64,000 bases of DNA from Dehalococcoidia bacterium UBA2991 (GTDB lineage: Bacteria > Chloroflexota > Dehalococcoidia > Tepidiformales > Tepidiformaceae), in contig DEAD01000008.1 of the NCBI GenBank assembly GCA_002346645.1, positions 151,363 through 215,362 of the forward strand. Direction: 5' to 3'. Under the pieces are notes generated by a model. It saw only the letters and a list, made by a program, of their open reading frames with translations, was not told the DNA's origin and did not search any database. The translations under genes and the position numbers were made by a program. This document shows positions 35,601 to 42,925 of the stretch, one piece after another. How positions within the stretch are numbered: position 1 is the first letter of the stretch; the number at the start of each line of letters is the position of its first letter.

Positions 35601-36469
35601 GGGTCGTTGTTCCTCCCTCCTTCTCGCCGACCAAGGGTAGCGGTGAGATAGGACAGATCTCCTTCCACGTCGACAGCCTCAAAGAAAGCGAGAACACGAT
35701 CGTCAGTACCTAGCACTTTCTCGCATTCACGACGAGCTGCATCGCGGGCTTTCTCAGCAGCTGCGGTACCCTCTTCGTCTAAACGCTCCTGAGCAGCAAA
35801 ATACTTGGCGAAGGCTGGGTTTTCCTTATCACCGGGCAGCAACCCAGGCTCATCAATGGTACGGATCAATACCGAGACGGGCAGCTTGCGCTTCCGGTCG
35901 ATCTTCACACTAAGAATGCGCTTAGCAGAAGTCTCAAATTCAAGCCACGCACCACGGCTAGGAATAAGCTTCGCATTGGCCAAGCGCTGGCCACTCTGAG
36001 CGTCCATATCAACTGTGTAATAGACGCCAGGGGAGCGCACTAGCTGACTCACGACCACTCGCTCCGCACCATTAATTATGAAGGTGCCCCGATCGGTCAT
36101 GAGGGGGAAATCGCCGAAAAAGAGGCGCTGCTCCTTTATTTCCCCTGAATCCTTGATTCTTAGTTCAACATCGACGAACAGTGGTGCCGCGAAGGTCATG
36201 TCGCGTTCGCGACACTCCTCCTGATCATGTTTGGGCTCACGGAACTCATACTCACCAAAAATGAGATCCATCTTCGTGCTAGTGAAGTCCTGGATCGGGG
36301 ATAGCTCATCGAGCAGCTCCCGCAAACCTTCGCCCTTGAACCAGTCGAATGAATCAAGCTGAAGCTTGATAAGACTGGGGATCTCGAGCACGTTCGAAAT
36401 GTTGCTGAACGACTGGACTGCAAGCGAGGCACGCTCGCCCGTCCGCGTCCCATTGAGTGTCGCGGTCAT
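32600..36469 (-). CDS. rpoB: DNA-directed RNA polymerase subunit beta
   Basis: 1289 aa. Typical segments: the rifampicin pocket [37 protein letters not shown] (Gln, Asp, His, Ser/Leu positions look wild-type), [12 protein letters not shown]-type [48 protein letters not shown]-like region, [30 protein letters not shown] and the C-terminal [31 protein letters not shown]. A short acidic ending precedes the rpoC start. Promoter with a -35 TTGACA lies 120 bp upstream; ribosomal protein genes rplJ/rplL, common upstream neighbours, are absent and clpC is upstream instead. Confidence 0.97.
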   Translation of the reverse strand: [1289 protein letters not shown]

Positions 36470-36565
36470 GTACTGGCGACTCCTTCAGGCCCTGGGTTCT
36501 GAATGGCACAGTTGGACAAGGCAAAAAATCGGGGGTTCTGCGCGATGGCACAGCACGCCAGATTG

Positions 36566-36594
36566 AGGGTACGTATGCAAAGCACCCATGTCAA
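36566..36594 (-). promoter_or_regulatory. Promoter of rpoBC
   Basis: A perfect -35 TTGACA (36594-36589), 17-bp spacer, and TACCCT -10 (36571-36566). The predicted start gives a leader of about 90 nt before rpoB. It lies in the clpC-rpoB gap, so rpoBC can be transcribed apart from clpC. Confidence 0.6.
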
Positions 36595-36645
36595 CAGTTA
36601 AAGCCTGAAAACAAAGGTTTTTTTTCTTCAACTCGAGTGCTTCGG

Positions 36646-39123
36646 CTAGCTTACCGCCGCGGGAGAACTGAGAGGCTTGATGAGCAACCCGTCACCATCG
36701 GGGTCACGATCGAGCAGAATGCGATCACCCGGCCCAAACTCACCTCCCAAAATCATCTCACTGATCTTGTCTTCTATGTTGTCCTGAATAACACGCCGGA
36801 GGGGTCTAGCGCCAAACACCTGGTCGTACCCTTTTTCACCAAGCCAGTCCTTGGCAGCATCAGTTACCTCCAAGGTCACAGCTCGTAGCACAAGCCGTCT
36901 TTCAACTTGGGCCAACTCAAGATCCACAATCTGTCGGATGTGTTCTGGAGTAAGCGCATGGAATACTACTGTGCTATCAACACGATTCAAGAATTCTGGC
37001 TTGAAGACATTTTTCAACTCGTTAAGTACCTTGTCCTTCATCCGCTTGTAGCGATCCTCATGGGTCTGGGCTTCGTCCTGGCTAATAGCGAATCCAAGGG
37101 AGGAATCCCGCTTAATGAGGTCTGACCCGACATTCGAGGTCATGATGATGATGGTGTTACGGAAGTCGACCTTGCGGCCCTTGGCATCAGCAAGGCGACC
37201 TTCATCGAAAATTTGAAGAAGCAGATTGAAAACATCGGGATGAGCCTTCTCAATCTCATCCAAAACGATGAGACAGTACGGCCGCCGCCGAACAGTATCC
37301 GTGAGCTGTCCCCCATCGTCGTAGCCCACGTAACCAGGTGGAGCCCCGATTAGGCGAGCAACTGTGTGGCGCTCACTGAACTCACTCATGTCCAGCTTAA
37401 TCATGTTGTCCTGCGAATCGAACATGAACTCAGCCAGCTGACGAGCAAGGTAGGTCTTGCCAACGCCGGTGGGGCCAAGGAAAAGGAAGACACCAATAGG
37501 GCGACGTGGATCCTTAAGGCCAGCCCTAGCACGTCTCACTGAGCGGGCAATAGACTCGATAGCCTCATCCTGCCCTATAACCTTGGTGCGAAGAGCACCT
37601 TCCATCTTCAAGAGGCGGGCACTTTCCTCACTCGCGATCTGGGCCGCTGGAATACCGGTCCACATCGCAACAACCTCTGCAATGTCCTCTTCACTGACTA
37701 CAGGAGTAGCAACTCCTCCAGTACCCTCACTCCACTCGCCCATCTCATTAATTTTGATGCTGAGTTTTTCCTCACGATCAGTAAGTTCGGAGGCATACTC
37801 AAGCTGCTGAGCCTCGGTCGCTTGATCACGCTCCCTACGCAGACTCTCTAGGCCCTTCAGGGCCTCCTGCATAGAAGGGGGAGTGGCAGCGCGACGGATC
37901 CGCACACGGCTTGATGCTTCGTCAATTAGGTCGATGGCCTTATCTGGAAGGAAGCGCTCCGTGACGTAGCGATCCGACATCCGAGCAGCAGCCCCGAGGG
38001 CATTGTCGCTAATCTTGAGGTTGTGGTGCTCCTCATATCGTCCACGGATACCCCGGAGAATCTCGACCGTCTCCTCAACAGTAGGCTCCTCGACTACGAT
38101 CGGCTGGAAACGCCGTTCGAGAGCAGCATCCCGCTCAATGTGCTTGCGATATTCATCAAGAGTGGTGGCACCTATACATTGCAGCTCACCCCGGGCGAGA
38201 GCTGGCTTTAAAATGTTCGCAGCATCGACCGCTCCCTCAGCAGCGCCTGCGCCGACAAGCATGTGCAACTCATCAACAAAGAGGATGCAGTTTCCAGCAG
38301 CCTTTATCTCTTCAATTACCTTCTTGAGACGCTCCTCGAACTCTCCTCGGTATTTGGTACCGGCCACGAGAGAGCCTATATCGAGGGTCAAAAGCCGCTT
38401 CTCGGCAAGGGTCTCAGGAACATCCCCGGTGCTGATGCGTTGGGCAAGCAGCTCAGCGATAGCAGTCTTGCCAACACCAGGCTCACCGATGAGCACCGGA
38501 TTGTTCTTTGTACGACGGGAAAGGATCTGAACGACGCGCTCAAGCTCAGTAGATCGGCCGATAACAGGATCCAACTGGCCAGAGCTAGCCGCCACTGTAA
38601 GCTCAATACCGAGCTGATCGACTGTAGGAGTACGACTTGCTTGGCGGGGGCCACCAGCGGCAGCAGCGGCCTGCGGTGTTGACTGACTGAGAATACGAGT
38701 GGTCTCTGCGCGGACCCGCTCGATATTAACACCTAGGCTCTCCAGAACACCCGCAGCTATCCCTTCACCTTCGCGCACGAGACCTAGGAGCAAATGCTCA
38801 GTACCAATGTAGCTATGACCGAGACGGCGAGCCTCATCGACGGCCAGCTCGATGACCTTCTTTGCGCGCGGAGTGAGACCGATCTCGCCAAGCACTGTGC
38901 GATCGCCACGACCGATAATGAACTCGACGGCAGAGCGCACCTTATTTAGCTCTACGCCAAGATTAGATAGGACTTTGGCAGCAACGCCATCACCCTCGCG
39001 CACGAGGCCGAGGAGAATATGCTCCGTACCAATGTAGTTATGGTTGAAGCGGTGCGCCTCTTCCTGGGCGAGGGTCAATACACGCCGGGCGCGTTCCGTG
39101 AACTTATCGAATCGATCAGCCAT
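36646..39123 (-). CDS. clpC: ATP-dependent Clp protease ATP-binding subunit ClpC
   Basis: 825-aa HSP100 unfoldase. Two N-terminal Clp repeats (RARRVLTLAQEEAHRFNHNYIGTEHILLGLV and RAKKVIELAVDEARRLGHSYIGTEHLLLGLV), AAA-1 Walker A GEPGVGKTAIAE, a middle domain with UVR-like coiled coil (REKLSIKINEM), AAA-2 Walker A GPTGVGKTYLAR and Walker B LIVLDEIEKAHPDVFNLLLQIFDEGRL. The ClpP-binding loop near VGSDLIKRDSSLGF is plausible. It works with ClpP on stress-damaged or tagged proteins. GGAGG precedes the ATG. ctsR/mcsA/mcsB are absent; the upstream neighbour is rpsA, 14 nt away. Confidence 0.96.
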   Translation of the reverse strand: MADRFDKFTERARRVLTLAQEEAHRFNHNYIGTEHILLGLVREGDGVAAKVLSNLGVELNKVRSAVEFIIGRGDRTVLGEIGLTPRAKKVIELAVDEARRLGHSYIGTEHLLLGLVREGEGIAAGVLESLGVNIERVRAETTRILSQSTPQAAAAAGGPRQASRTPTVDQLGIELTVAASSGQLDPVIGRSTELERVVQILSRRTKNNPVLIGEPGVGKTAIAELLAQRISTGDVPETLAEKRLLTLDIGSLVAGTKYRGEFEERLKKVIEEIKAAGNCILFVDELHMLVGAGAAEGAVDAANILKPALARGELQCIGATTLDEYRKHIERDAALERRFQPIVVEEPTVEETVEILRGIRGRYEEHHNLKISDNALGAAARMSDRYVTERFLPDKAIDLIDEASSRVRIRRAATPPSMQEALKGLESLRRERDQATEAQQLEYASELTDREEKLSIKINEMGEWSEGTGGVATPVVSEEDIAEVVAMWTGIPAAQIASEESARLLKMEGALRTKVIGQDEAIESIARSVRRARAGLKDPRRPIGVFLFLGPTGVGKTYLARQLAEFMFDSQDNMIKLDMSEFSERHTVARLIGAPPGYVGYDDGGQLTDTVRRRPYCLIVLDEIEKAHPDVFNLLLQIFDEGRLADAKGRKVDFRNTIIIMTSNVGSDLIKRDSSLGFAISQDEAQTHEDRYKRMKDKVLNELKNVFKPEFLNRVDSTVVFHALTPEHIRQIVDLELAQVERRLVLRAVTLEVTDAAKDWLGEKGYDQVFGARPLRRVIQDNIEDKISEMILGGEFGPGDRILLDRDPDGDGLLIKPLSSPAAVS

Positions 39124-39137
39124 CGCGGTCCCTCCTA

Positions 39138-40868
39138 CTAATCCGTTGTCTTGGTGGTTGCGCCACCCTCGCCAGATGCAGTGACCGGTTCGGTCGCAGC
39201 ATCTTCAGTCTCCGGCGAACTATCGCTGGCTACTGTCTCGGGGAGTGTCTCGCTGACCGCACTATCCTCGGCACTTGCTTCTGAGGTGTCCGGCTCGTTC
39301 ACAGAAGAAGCTATCTCCTCTGCGGCAACAGAAACCTCCTCATCGCTAGCAGCGGGGACATCGTCCGGCTCAGTACTGGCAACCAAATCGGGGACTCCCT
39401 CGCCCTCAGAGGAGGACGCCTCATCCTCTTCGAGAGCGAGGGAACCAACATCAGCATTTTCCAAGGCTTGGGCAAATGCATGGGCAAATGCAGAGACGGG
39501 CTCGTTGTCGTTGGCGACAGCCTCCTCCACAGTTTCCTGTGCGGTACGAGGGCCAGCAGGAGGCTGGGAAGGGTCACGTTTGTCCAATCCGAACTCTTCT
39601 CGCACGTCATCCGGCCAATCCATTACAGAGCCATCCCGGTCAAAACCAAACCCCATGGCTTCAGCATCATTACGAGCCTGACGCAGACTAAGCCCAAGGC
39701 GGTGCCGGTCCTTTTCAATACGAACAAGCTTGACCGGCACAACATTTCCCTCTTCTAGGACTTCTCGGGGATGTTGGATACGGCGGTTCGTAATCTCAGA
39801 GATGTGGACAAGACCCTCGATAGGACCGTCGAGACGAACAAAAGCACCCAATGGCATTAGCTTCGTGACTCGACCAATCAAAACCTGTCCAATGACAAAA
39901 CGGTCAACAGCACTATCCCACTCCTCGGGATGGGCACGCTTGAGCGAAAGTGAAATCTTTCGAGCCTCCCGATCAACCCGGAGGACAAAAGCCTTTACCT
40001 CATCGCCGACTTCGAAAAGATCCTTAGCCTTCTTGCCGCGCTCCCAGGTGAGCTCAGTAAGGTGCGCAAGGCCATCAGCACCCCCAAGGTCAACGAAGAC
40101 ACCAAAGTCCGTGATGGAGGAAATCCGGCCCTCTCGGATCTGGCCTTCCTGCAACTCCTCGAGAATTCGCTCCTTTTGCTCTCGCCGCCACTCAGTCATG
40201 GCTGCACGCTCAGAAAGGATGGCCCGATTCTTACGGCGGTTAAGTTCGATGACCTTAAGACGCACTTCCTTGCCGACGAGAGTGGCTAAGGAATTTGCTG
40301 CTTCTGGATTATCGCGACGGATACTATCTATCTGAGAAAGCGGAATGAAGGCATTTACTCCTTCAACACTAGCTAGGACCCCACCACGATTATGGCCAAC
40401 GATTTCAGCAGAAAAGATCTCTCCAGACTCAAGGCGACCAGCAAGAATCTCCCAGCCTTCCTCCCCACGGGCTCGATCGAGAGAAACAATGCCATGCCCC
40501 TCAGCACTCATTGGCTGAAGGACCATCACACGGGCCTTGTCACCTGTTTTTAGCCGGGTATGGCCCTCAACGCCCAAGGAGAGCATCTCACTTTGAGGGA
40601 TCACTGCCTCTGTCTTGGTACCTACATCTACGATCACACCATCAGGAGATGCACCCATCACAACTCCTTCGATGATTTCACCTCGCCGGAGGCTGCCGGA
40701 TTGGGCCGCTTCCGTTTCCAGAAGGGCCGCCATATCCATCTCCAAGCTGGGCTCGGTTAAGGGAGTCTCAGAAGGCTTAGGGGCGGGTTCTGGAGTGGCT
40801 GGGAGATCGGCGACCCCAGCAGGGGGGTCGCCGGTGGTGGCCTCGGGGGCCTGTTCGTCGGTGGACAC
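39138..40868 (-). CDS. rpsA: 30S ribosomal protein S1 / S1 RNA-binding protein
   Basis: 576 aa from a GTG start with GGAG upstream. Four S1 domains (OB fold) are visible: GEIIEGVVMGASPDGVIVDVG, GEIFSAEIVGHNRGGVLASVEG, GQIREGRISSITDFGVFVDLGG and GQVLIGRVTKLMPLGAFVRLDG, between residues about 50 and 400. A Pro/Thr-rich N-terminal tail and a long acidic Ser/Glu-rich tail (about 430-576) flank them. S1 helps ribosomes bind structured or leaderless-unfriendly mRNAs. A frame open to 40991 is rejected because a TACAAT -10 lies inside it. Just downstream is clpC; they may be co-transcribed. Confidence 0.9.
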   Translation of the reverse strand: MSTDEQAPEATTGDPPAGVADLPATPEPAPKPSETPLTEPSLEMDMAALLETEAAQSGSLRRGEIIEGVVMGASPDGVIVDVGTKTEAVIPQSEMLSLGVEGHTRLKTGDKARVMVLQPMSAEGHGIVSLDRARGEEGWEILAGRLESGEIFSAEIVGHNRGGVLASVEGVNAFIPLSQIDSIRRDNPEAANSLATLVGKEVRLKVIELNRRKNRAILSERAAMTEWRREQKERILEELQEGQIREGRISSITDFGVFVDLGGADGLAHLTELTWERGKKAKDLFEVGDEVKAFVLRVDREARKISLSLKRAHPEEWDSAVDRFVIGQVLIGRVTKLMPLGAFVRLDGPIEGLVHISEITNRRIQHPREVLEEGNVVPVKLVRIEKDRHRLGLSLRQARNDAEAMGFGFDRDGSVMDWPDDVREEFGLDKRDPSQPPAGPRTAQETVEEAVANDNEPVSAFAHAFAQALENADVGSLALEEDEASSSEGEGVPDLVASTEPDDVPAASDEEVSVAAEEIASSVNEPDTSEASAEDSAVSETLPETVASDSSPETEDAATEPVTASGEGGATTKTTD

Positions 40869-40937
40869 TAGTGGGCTCCGTTTGACCGCGTTGCCCGTCT
40901 GATGTGAGGCGAGAGGACGGCCGCTGTTGTGGTTTGG

Positions 40938-40943
40938 ATTGTA
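40938..40943 (-). promoter_or_regulatory. -10 box of rpsA
   Basis: TACAAT on the minus strand, with an extended GC preceding, 70 nt before the GTG start. The -35 is poorly defined. It argues against using the longer upstream frame as coding. Confidence 0.45.
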
Positions 40944-41014
40944 GCAGCGCCTCGATCTTGGTGCGAAACGCAAAACCTTAACAAAGCGCAATTAAGCCTG
41001 GAGAAATTTAGAGA

Positions 41015-41130
41015 CCCGGCGGCGGCCTATTTTCCCACCCAGTTACCCGGGCAGTATCGTCAGCGCTGAGGCGTTTCACTTCCGTGTTCGGGATGGGAAC
41101 GGGTGGGGCCACCTCGCTCTAGCCACCAGA
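41015..41130 (-). rRNA. rrf: 5S ribosomal RNA
   Basis: On the minus strand the sequence begins CTGGTGGC and contains the highly conserved CCCATCCCGAACACGGAAGT core, a GATACTGCCCGGG loop region, and ends GCCGCCGCCGGG. The 5' CTGGTGGC and 3' GCCGCCGG ends pair (with G-U pairs) to form helix I, giving about 116 nt. Ends are estimated to a few nt. It is solitary: the upstream neighbour is a protein gene and no 16S or 23S sequence is present. The 162-bp upstream gap has a weak TTAACT/TATAGC promoter-like pair. Confidence 0.93.
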
Positions 41131-41292
41131 CGTGCCAGTATCGAGGGGGAAGAAGAGAGGCGCAAGGGTAGTAGCCATCTCCTCTCAGCTATAGGGAAGC
41201 CCAGACAAAGTTAACGAGCATAGGGGGAACGCTTCCTTGGAGAACTGCGCCCCCAGAACAGAATCCACTTCACCTGCCTGGGCACAGCGTGA
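41131..41292. other. Leader region of the 5S gene
   Basis: About 160 bp between the ferritin-like/VIT1 gene stop and the 5S gene. On the minus strand a TTAACT and a TATAGC are 15 bp apart, a poor but possible promoter for 5S, with the 5S start about 60-70 nt further on. I see no coding sequence or tRNA. Confidence 0.4.
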
Positions 41293-42432
41293 CTAGATGT
41301 CTATAGCAATACCAAGAGCGGTGCCTATTCCATAGGTGGCTCCAGCTGCCACAAGGCCTAGAGCAAGCTGTCGAACCCCTGAATACAACGCAGAACGACC
41401 TGTCCAGAGAGTAACGGCAGAACCAAGGACGAAGAGTCCAGCAGCACCCAGGCCAAGGCTTAGTGCTATAGCCAGCAAACCATCAACGAAGAACCAAGGG
41501 AAAGCAGGCAATAGCGCACCAACTGCAAAGAGCAGGAACGAAGAAATGGCAGCTGTAGAAGGTTTCGCCACACTCGCTTCGGACATCCCCAGCTCTTCGT
41601 GCACAAGTGTATTGAGAGCGGTTTCATGATTCTCGAAAACCCGGTCTGCGGTCGACCGAGCAACCTCTTCAGAAAGCCCTTTCGCTTGGTAGATGAGCAC
41701 CAACTCGGCGTGCTCCTCCTCCGGGTTCATCTCAAGCTCATCTCGCTCAATCTCAACCTGCCGATTGAATGCTTCCCGGCCACTAAGGACACTGATCCAC
41801 TCGCCAAGAGCCATGCTGATAGCACCGGCGAGAAGCCCGGCCACACCTGCAAGGGCAACAACTTCCTGCCCAGTCGCTGCGCCAGCGAAGCCCATCACAA
41901 GGCTTAGATTTGACACAAGGCCATCATTAGCACCAAGAACAGCAGCCCGGAGAGCATTCCCTGTATACCGACTATGCCGCCCCTCCAAGCGAGCAACATC
42001 AATAGGCTCACCGGGTTGCTTACTAAGCTCCCGAAAAAGACGGGCGTGAGATCGCTCAGCGCTGGGGAGACCTTCTGCAATTGCCTCAGGCTGATCGTCG
42101 TACATAGCTACGGCATTCAGCTCAGTGTGCTCGACTATCGGGACTACCAAATCTGTCCCGAAGTGGCGAGCCAGCCAGCCGAGCACTCGTACTCGCAGAC
42201 TTGCACGAAGATCGGGAACCTCTTCTCCTGCTTCGCGAAGTTTGCTTTCCCAAAGATCAATATGACTTTTCTCACTTTCAGCCAGGCGCCGAAAGACCTC
42301 CTTCAGCTTGGAACTGTCCTCCGCTTCAGCAAGCAACAAATATAGAGCCTGCCCATTGATCTCCTCCTGGAGATTGGAGCGATACCGACGGAGGTCAGCA
42401 GCACTGAGAGGAGCTGTGGAAGAAGACGTCAC
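41293..42432 (-). CDS. Ferritin-like / VIT1-CCC1 family protein
   Basis: 379 aa, GTG start at 42432. The N-terminal third is a rubrerythrin-like four-helix domain (ALYLLLAEAEDSSKLKEVFRRLAESEKSHIDLWESKLREAG, then HTELNAVAMYDDQ, SAERSHARLF) with Glu/His residues suitable for a diiron site. The rest is a VIT1/CCC1 membrane domain with about five helices (GNALRAAVLGANDGLVSNLSLVMGFAGA, AGAISMALGEWISVLSGREA, an acidic metal-binding cytosolic helix EIERDELEMNPEEEHAELVLIYQAKGLSEEVA). Likely iron or manganese storage and efflux. GTG overlaps the stop of the previous gene; a TACAAT also lies 6 nt upstream, so either coupling or a leaderless promoter could start it. Confidence 0.9.
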   Translation of the reverse strand: MTSSSTAPLSAADLRRYRSNLQEEINGQALYLLLAEAEDSSKLKEVFRRLAESEKSHIDLWESKLREAGEEVPDLRASLRVRVLGWLARHFGTDLVVPIVEHTELNAVAMYDDQPEAIAEGLPSAERSHARLFRELSKQPGEPIDVARLEGRHSRYTGNALRAAVLGANDGLVSNLSLVMGFAGAATGQEVVALAGVAGLLAGAISMALGEWISVLSGREAFNRQVEIERDELEMNPEEEHAELVLIYQAKGLSEEVARSTADRVFENHETALNTLVHEELGMSEASVAKPSTAAISSFLLFAVGALLPAFPWFFVDGLLAIALSLGLGAAGLFVLGSAVTLWTGRSALYSGVRQLALGLVAAGATYGIGTALGIAIDI

Positions 42433-42923
42433 GGGACTATTGTATTTGAAGAGGAAGGCGACAACGGAGCTGGAAGGCTGGAAATAGCTTCCAGGGCATC
42501 CACCCAAACAGATGGCAAGCCATGTTCTGTGGCTCCTTCAAGAAGGAGCGCTTTGTAGTCATGGGTAGTGGGGCCCTCTTCAACTGGGTCACAGATAACG
42601 TAGGCAAAGGCGTCAATAGCTTCGCCTCTGGCAGATTCGACCAGGATTTTTTCACGGCGGTACTGTCTACGGCTCACACCCTCGAAGCGGTCGAGCGATT
42701 CGACATGTTCCTCAGTTACAGACCAAAGGACACCCCAAACATCTCTGCCAAAGGCAGGAAGGACATCAGCCACAAAGCCGGCTCGGTGGTTACTCCAAGC
42801 ATCGAAAGCGAGGCGGTAATCAGGGAGACGACCAATACCCAGACAGGCAGCACCGGGGCAACGACTAGTCATTTGAGAAGATGCCATGTTTGACCCATAA
42901 GCAAAGTAGATCGAACCGGCCAC
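42429..42923 (-). CDS. Gamma-glutamylcyclotransferase-like (GGCT/AIG2) protein
   Basis: 164 aa from GTG 42923. The GGCT fold signature is IYFAYGSNMASSQMTSRCPGAACLGIGRLPDYRLAFDAWSNHRAGFVADVLPAFGRDVWGVLWSVTEEHVESLDRFEGVSRRQYRRE, including the conserved YGSNM phosphate/glycine loop and a Glu (VESLDRFEG) equivalent to the catalytic Glu. These enzymes cleave gamma-glutamyl amines to 5-oxoproline or act as amine cyclotransferases. The GTG follows the tldE stop by 2 nt, so the genes are probably one operon with tldD-tldE and the VIT1 gene. Confidence 0.85.
   Translation of the reverse strand: MAGSIYFAYGSNMASSQMTSRCPGAACLGIGRLPDYRLAFDAWSNHRAGFVADVLPAFGRDVWGVLWSVTEEHVESLDRFEGVSRRQYRREKILVESARGEAIDAFAYVICDPVEEGPTTHDYKALLLEGATEHGLPSVWVDALEAISSLPAPLSPSSSNTIVP
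42439..42444 (-). promoter_or_regulatory. Candidate -10 box inside the GGCT gene, for VIT1
   Basis: TACAAT on the minus strand ends 6 nt before the VIT1-like GTG. Because it lies in the last codons of the GGCT gene it may be a coincidence of coding sequence, but the spacing equals that of other leaderless candidates here. Confidence 0.3.
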
Positions 42924-42925
42924 TT

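Noticed and set aside
36600..36645. Intrinsic terminator after clpC (run of eight T on the plus strand)
   Set aside because: The T-run is A on the clpC strand and no stable stem precedes it on either strand.
39470..39500. Short tandem duplication (GGGCAAATGCAT repeated) in rpsA
   Set aside because: Two copies of about 12 bp encoding AFAHAFA in the acidic tail; too short to be more than coding repeat.
40869..40991. Longer S1 N-terminus
   Set aside because: Contains the TACAAT promoter element and no domain.
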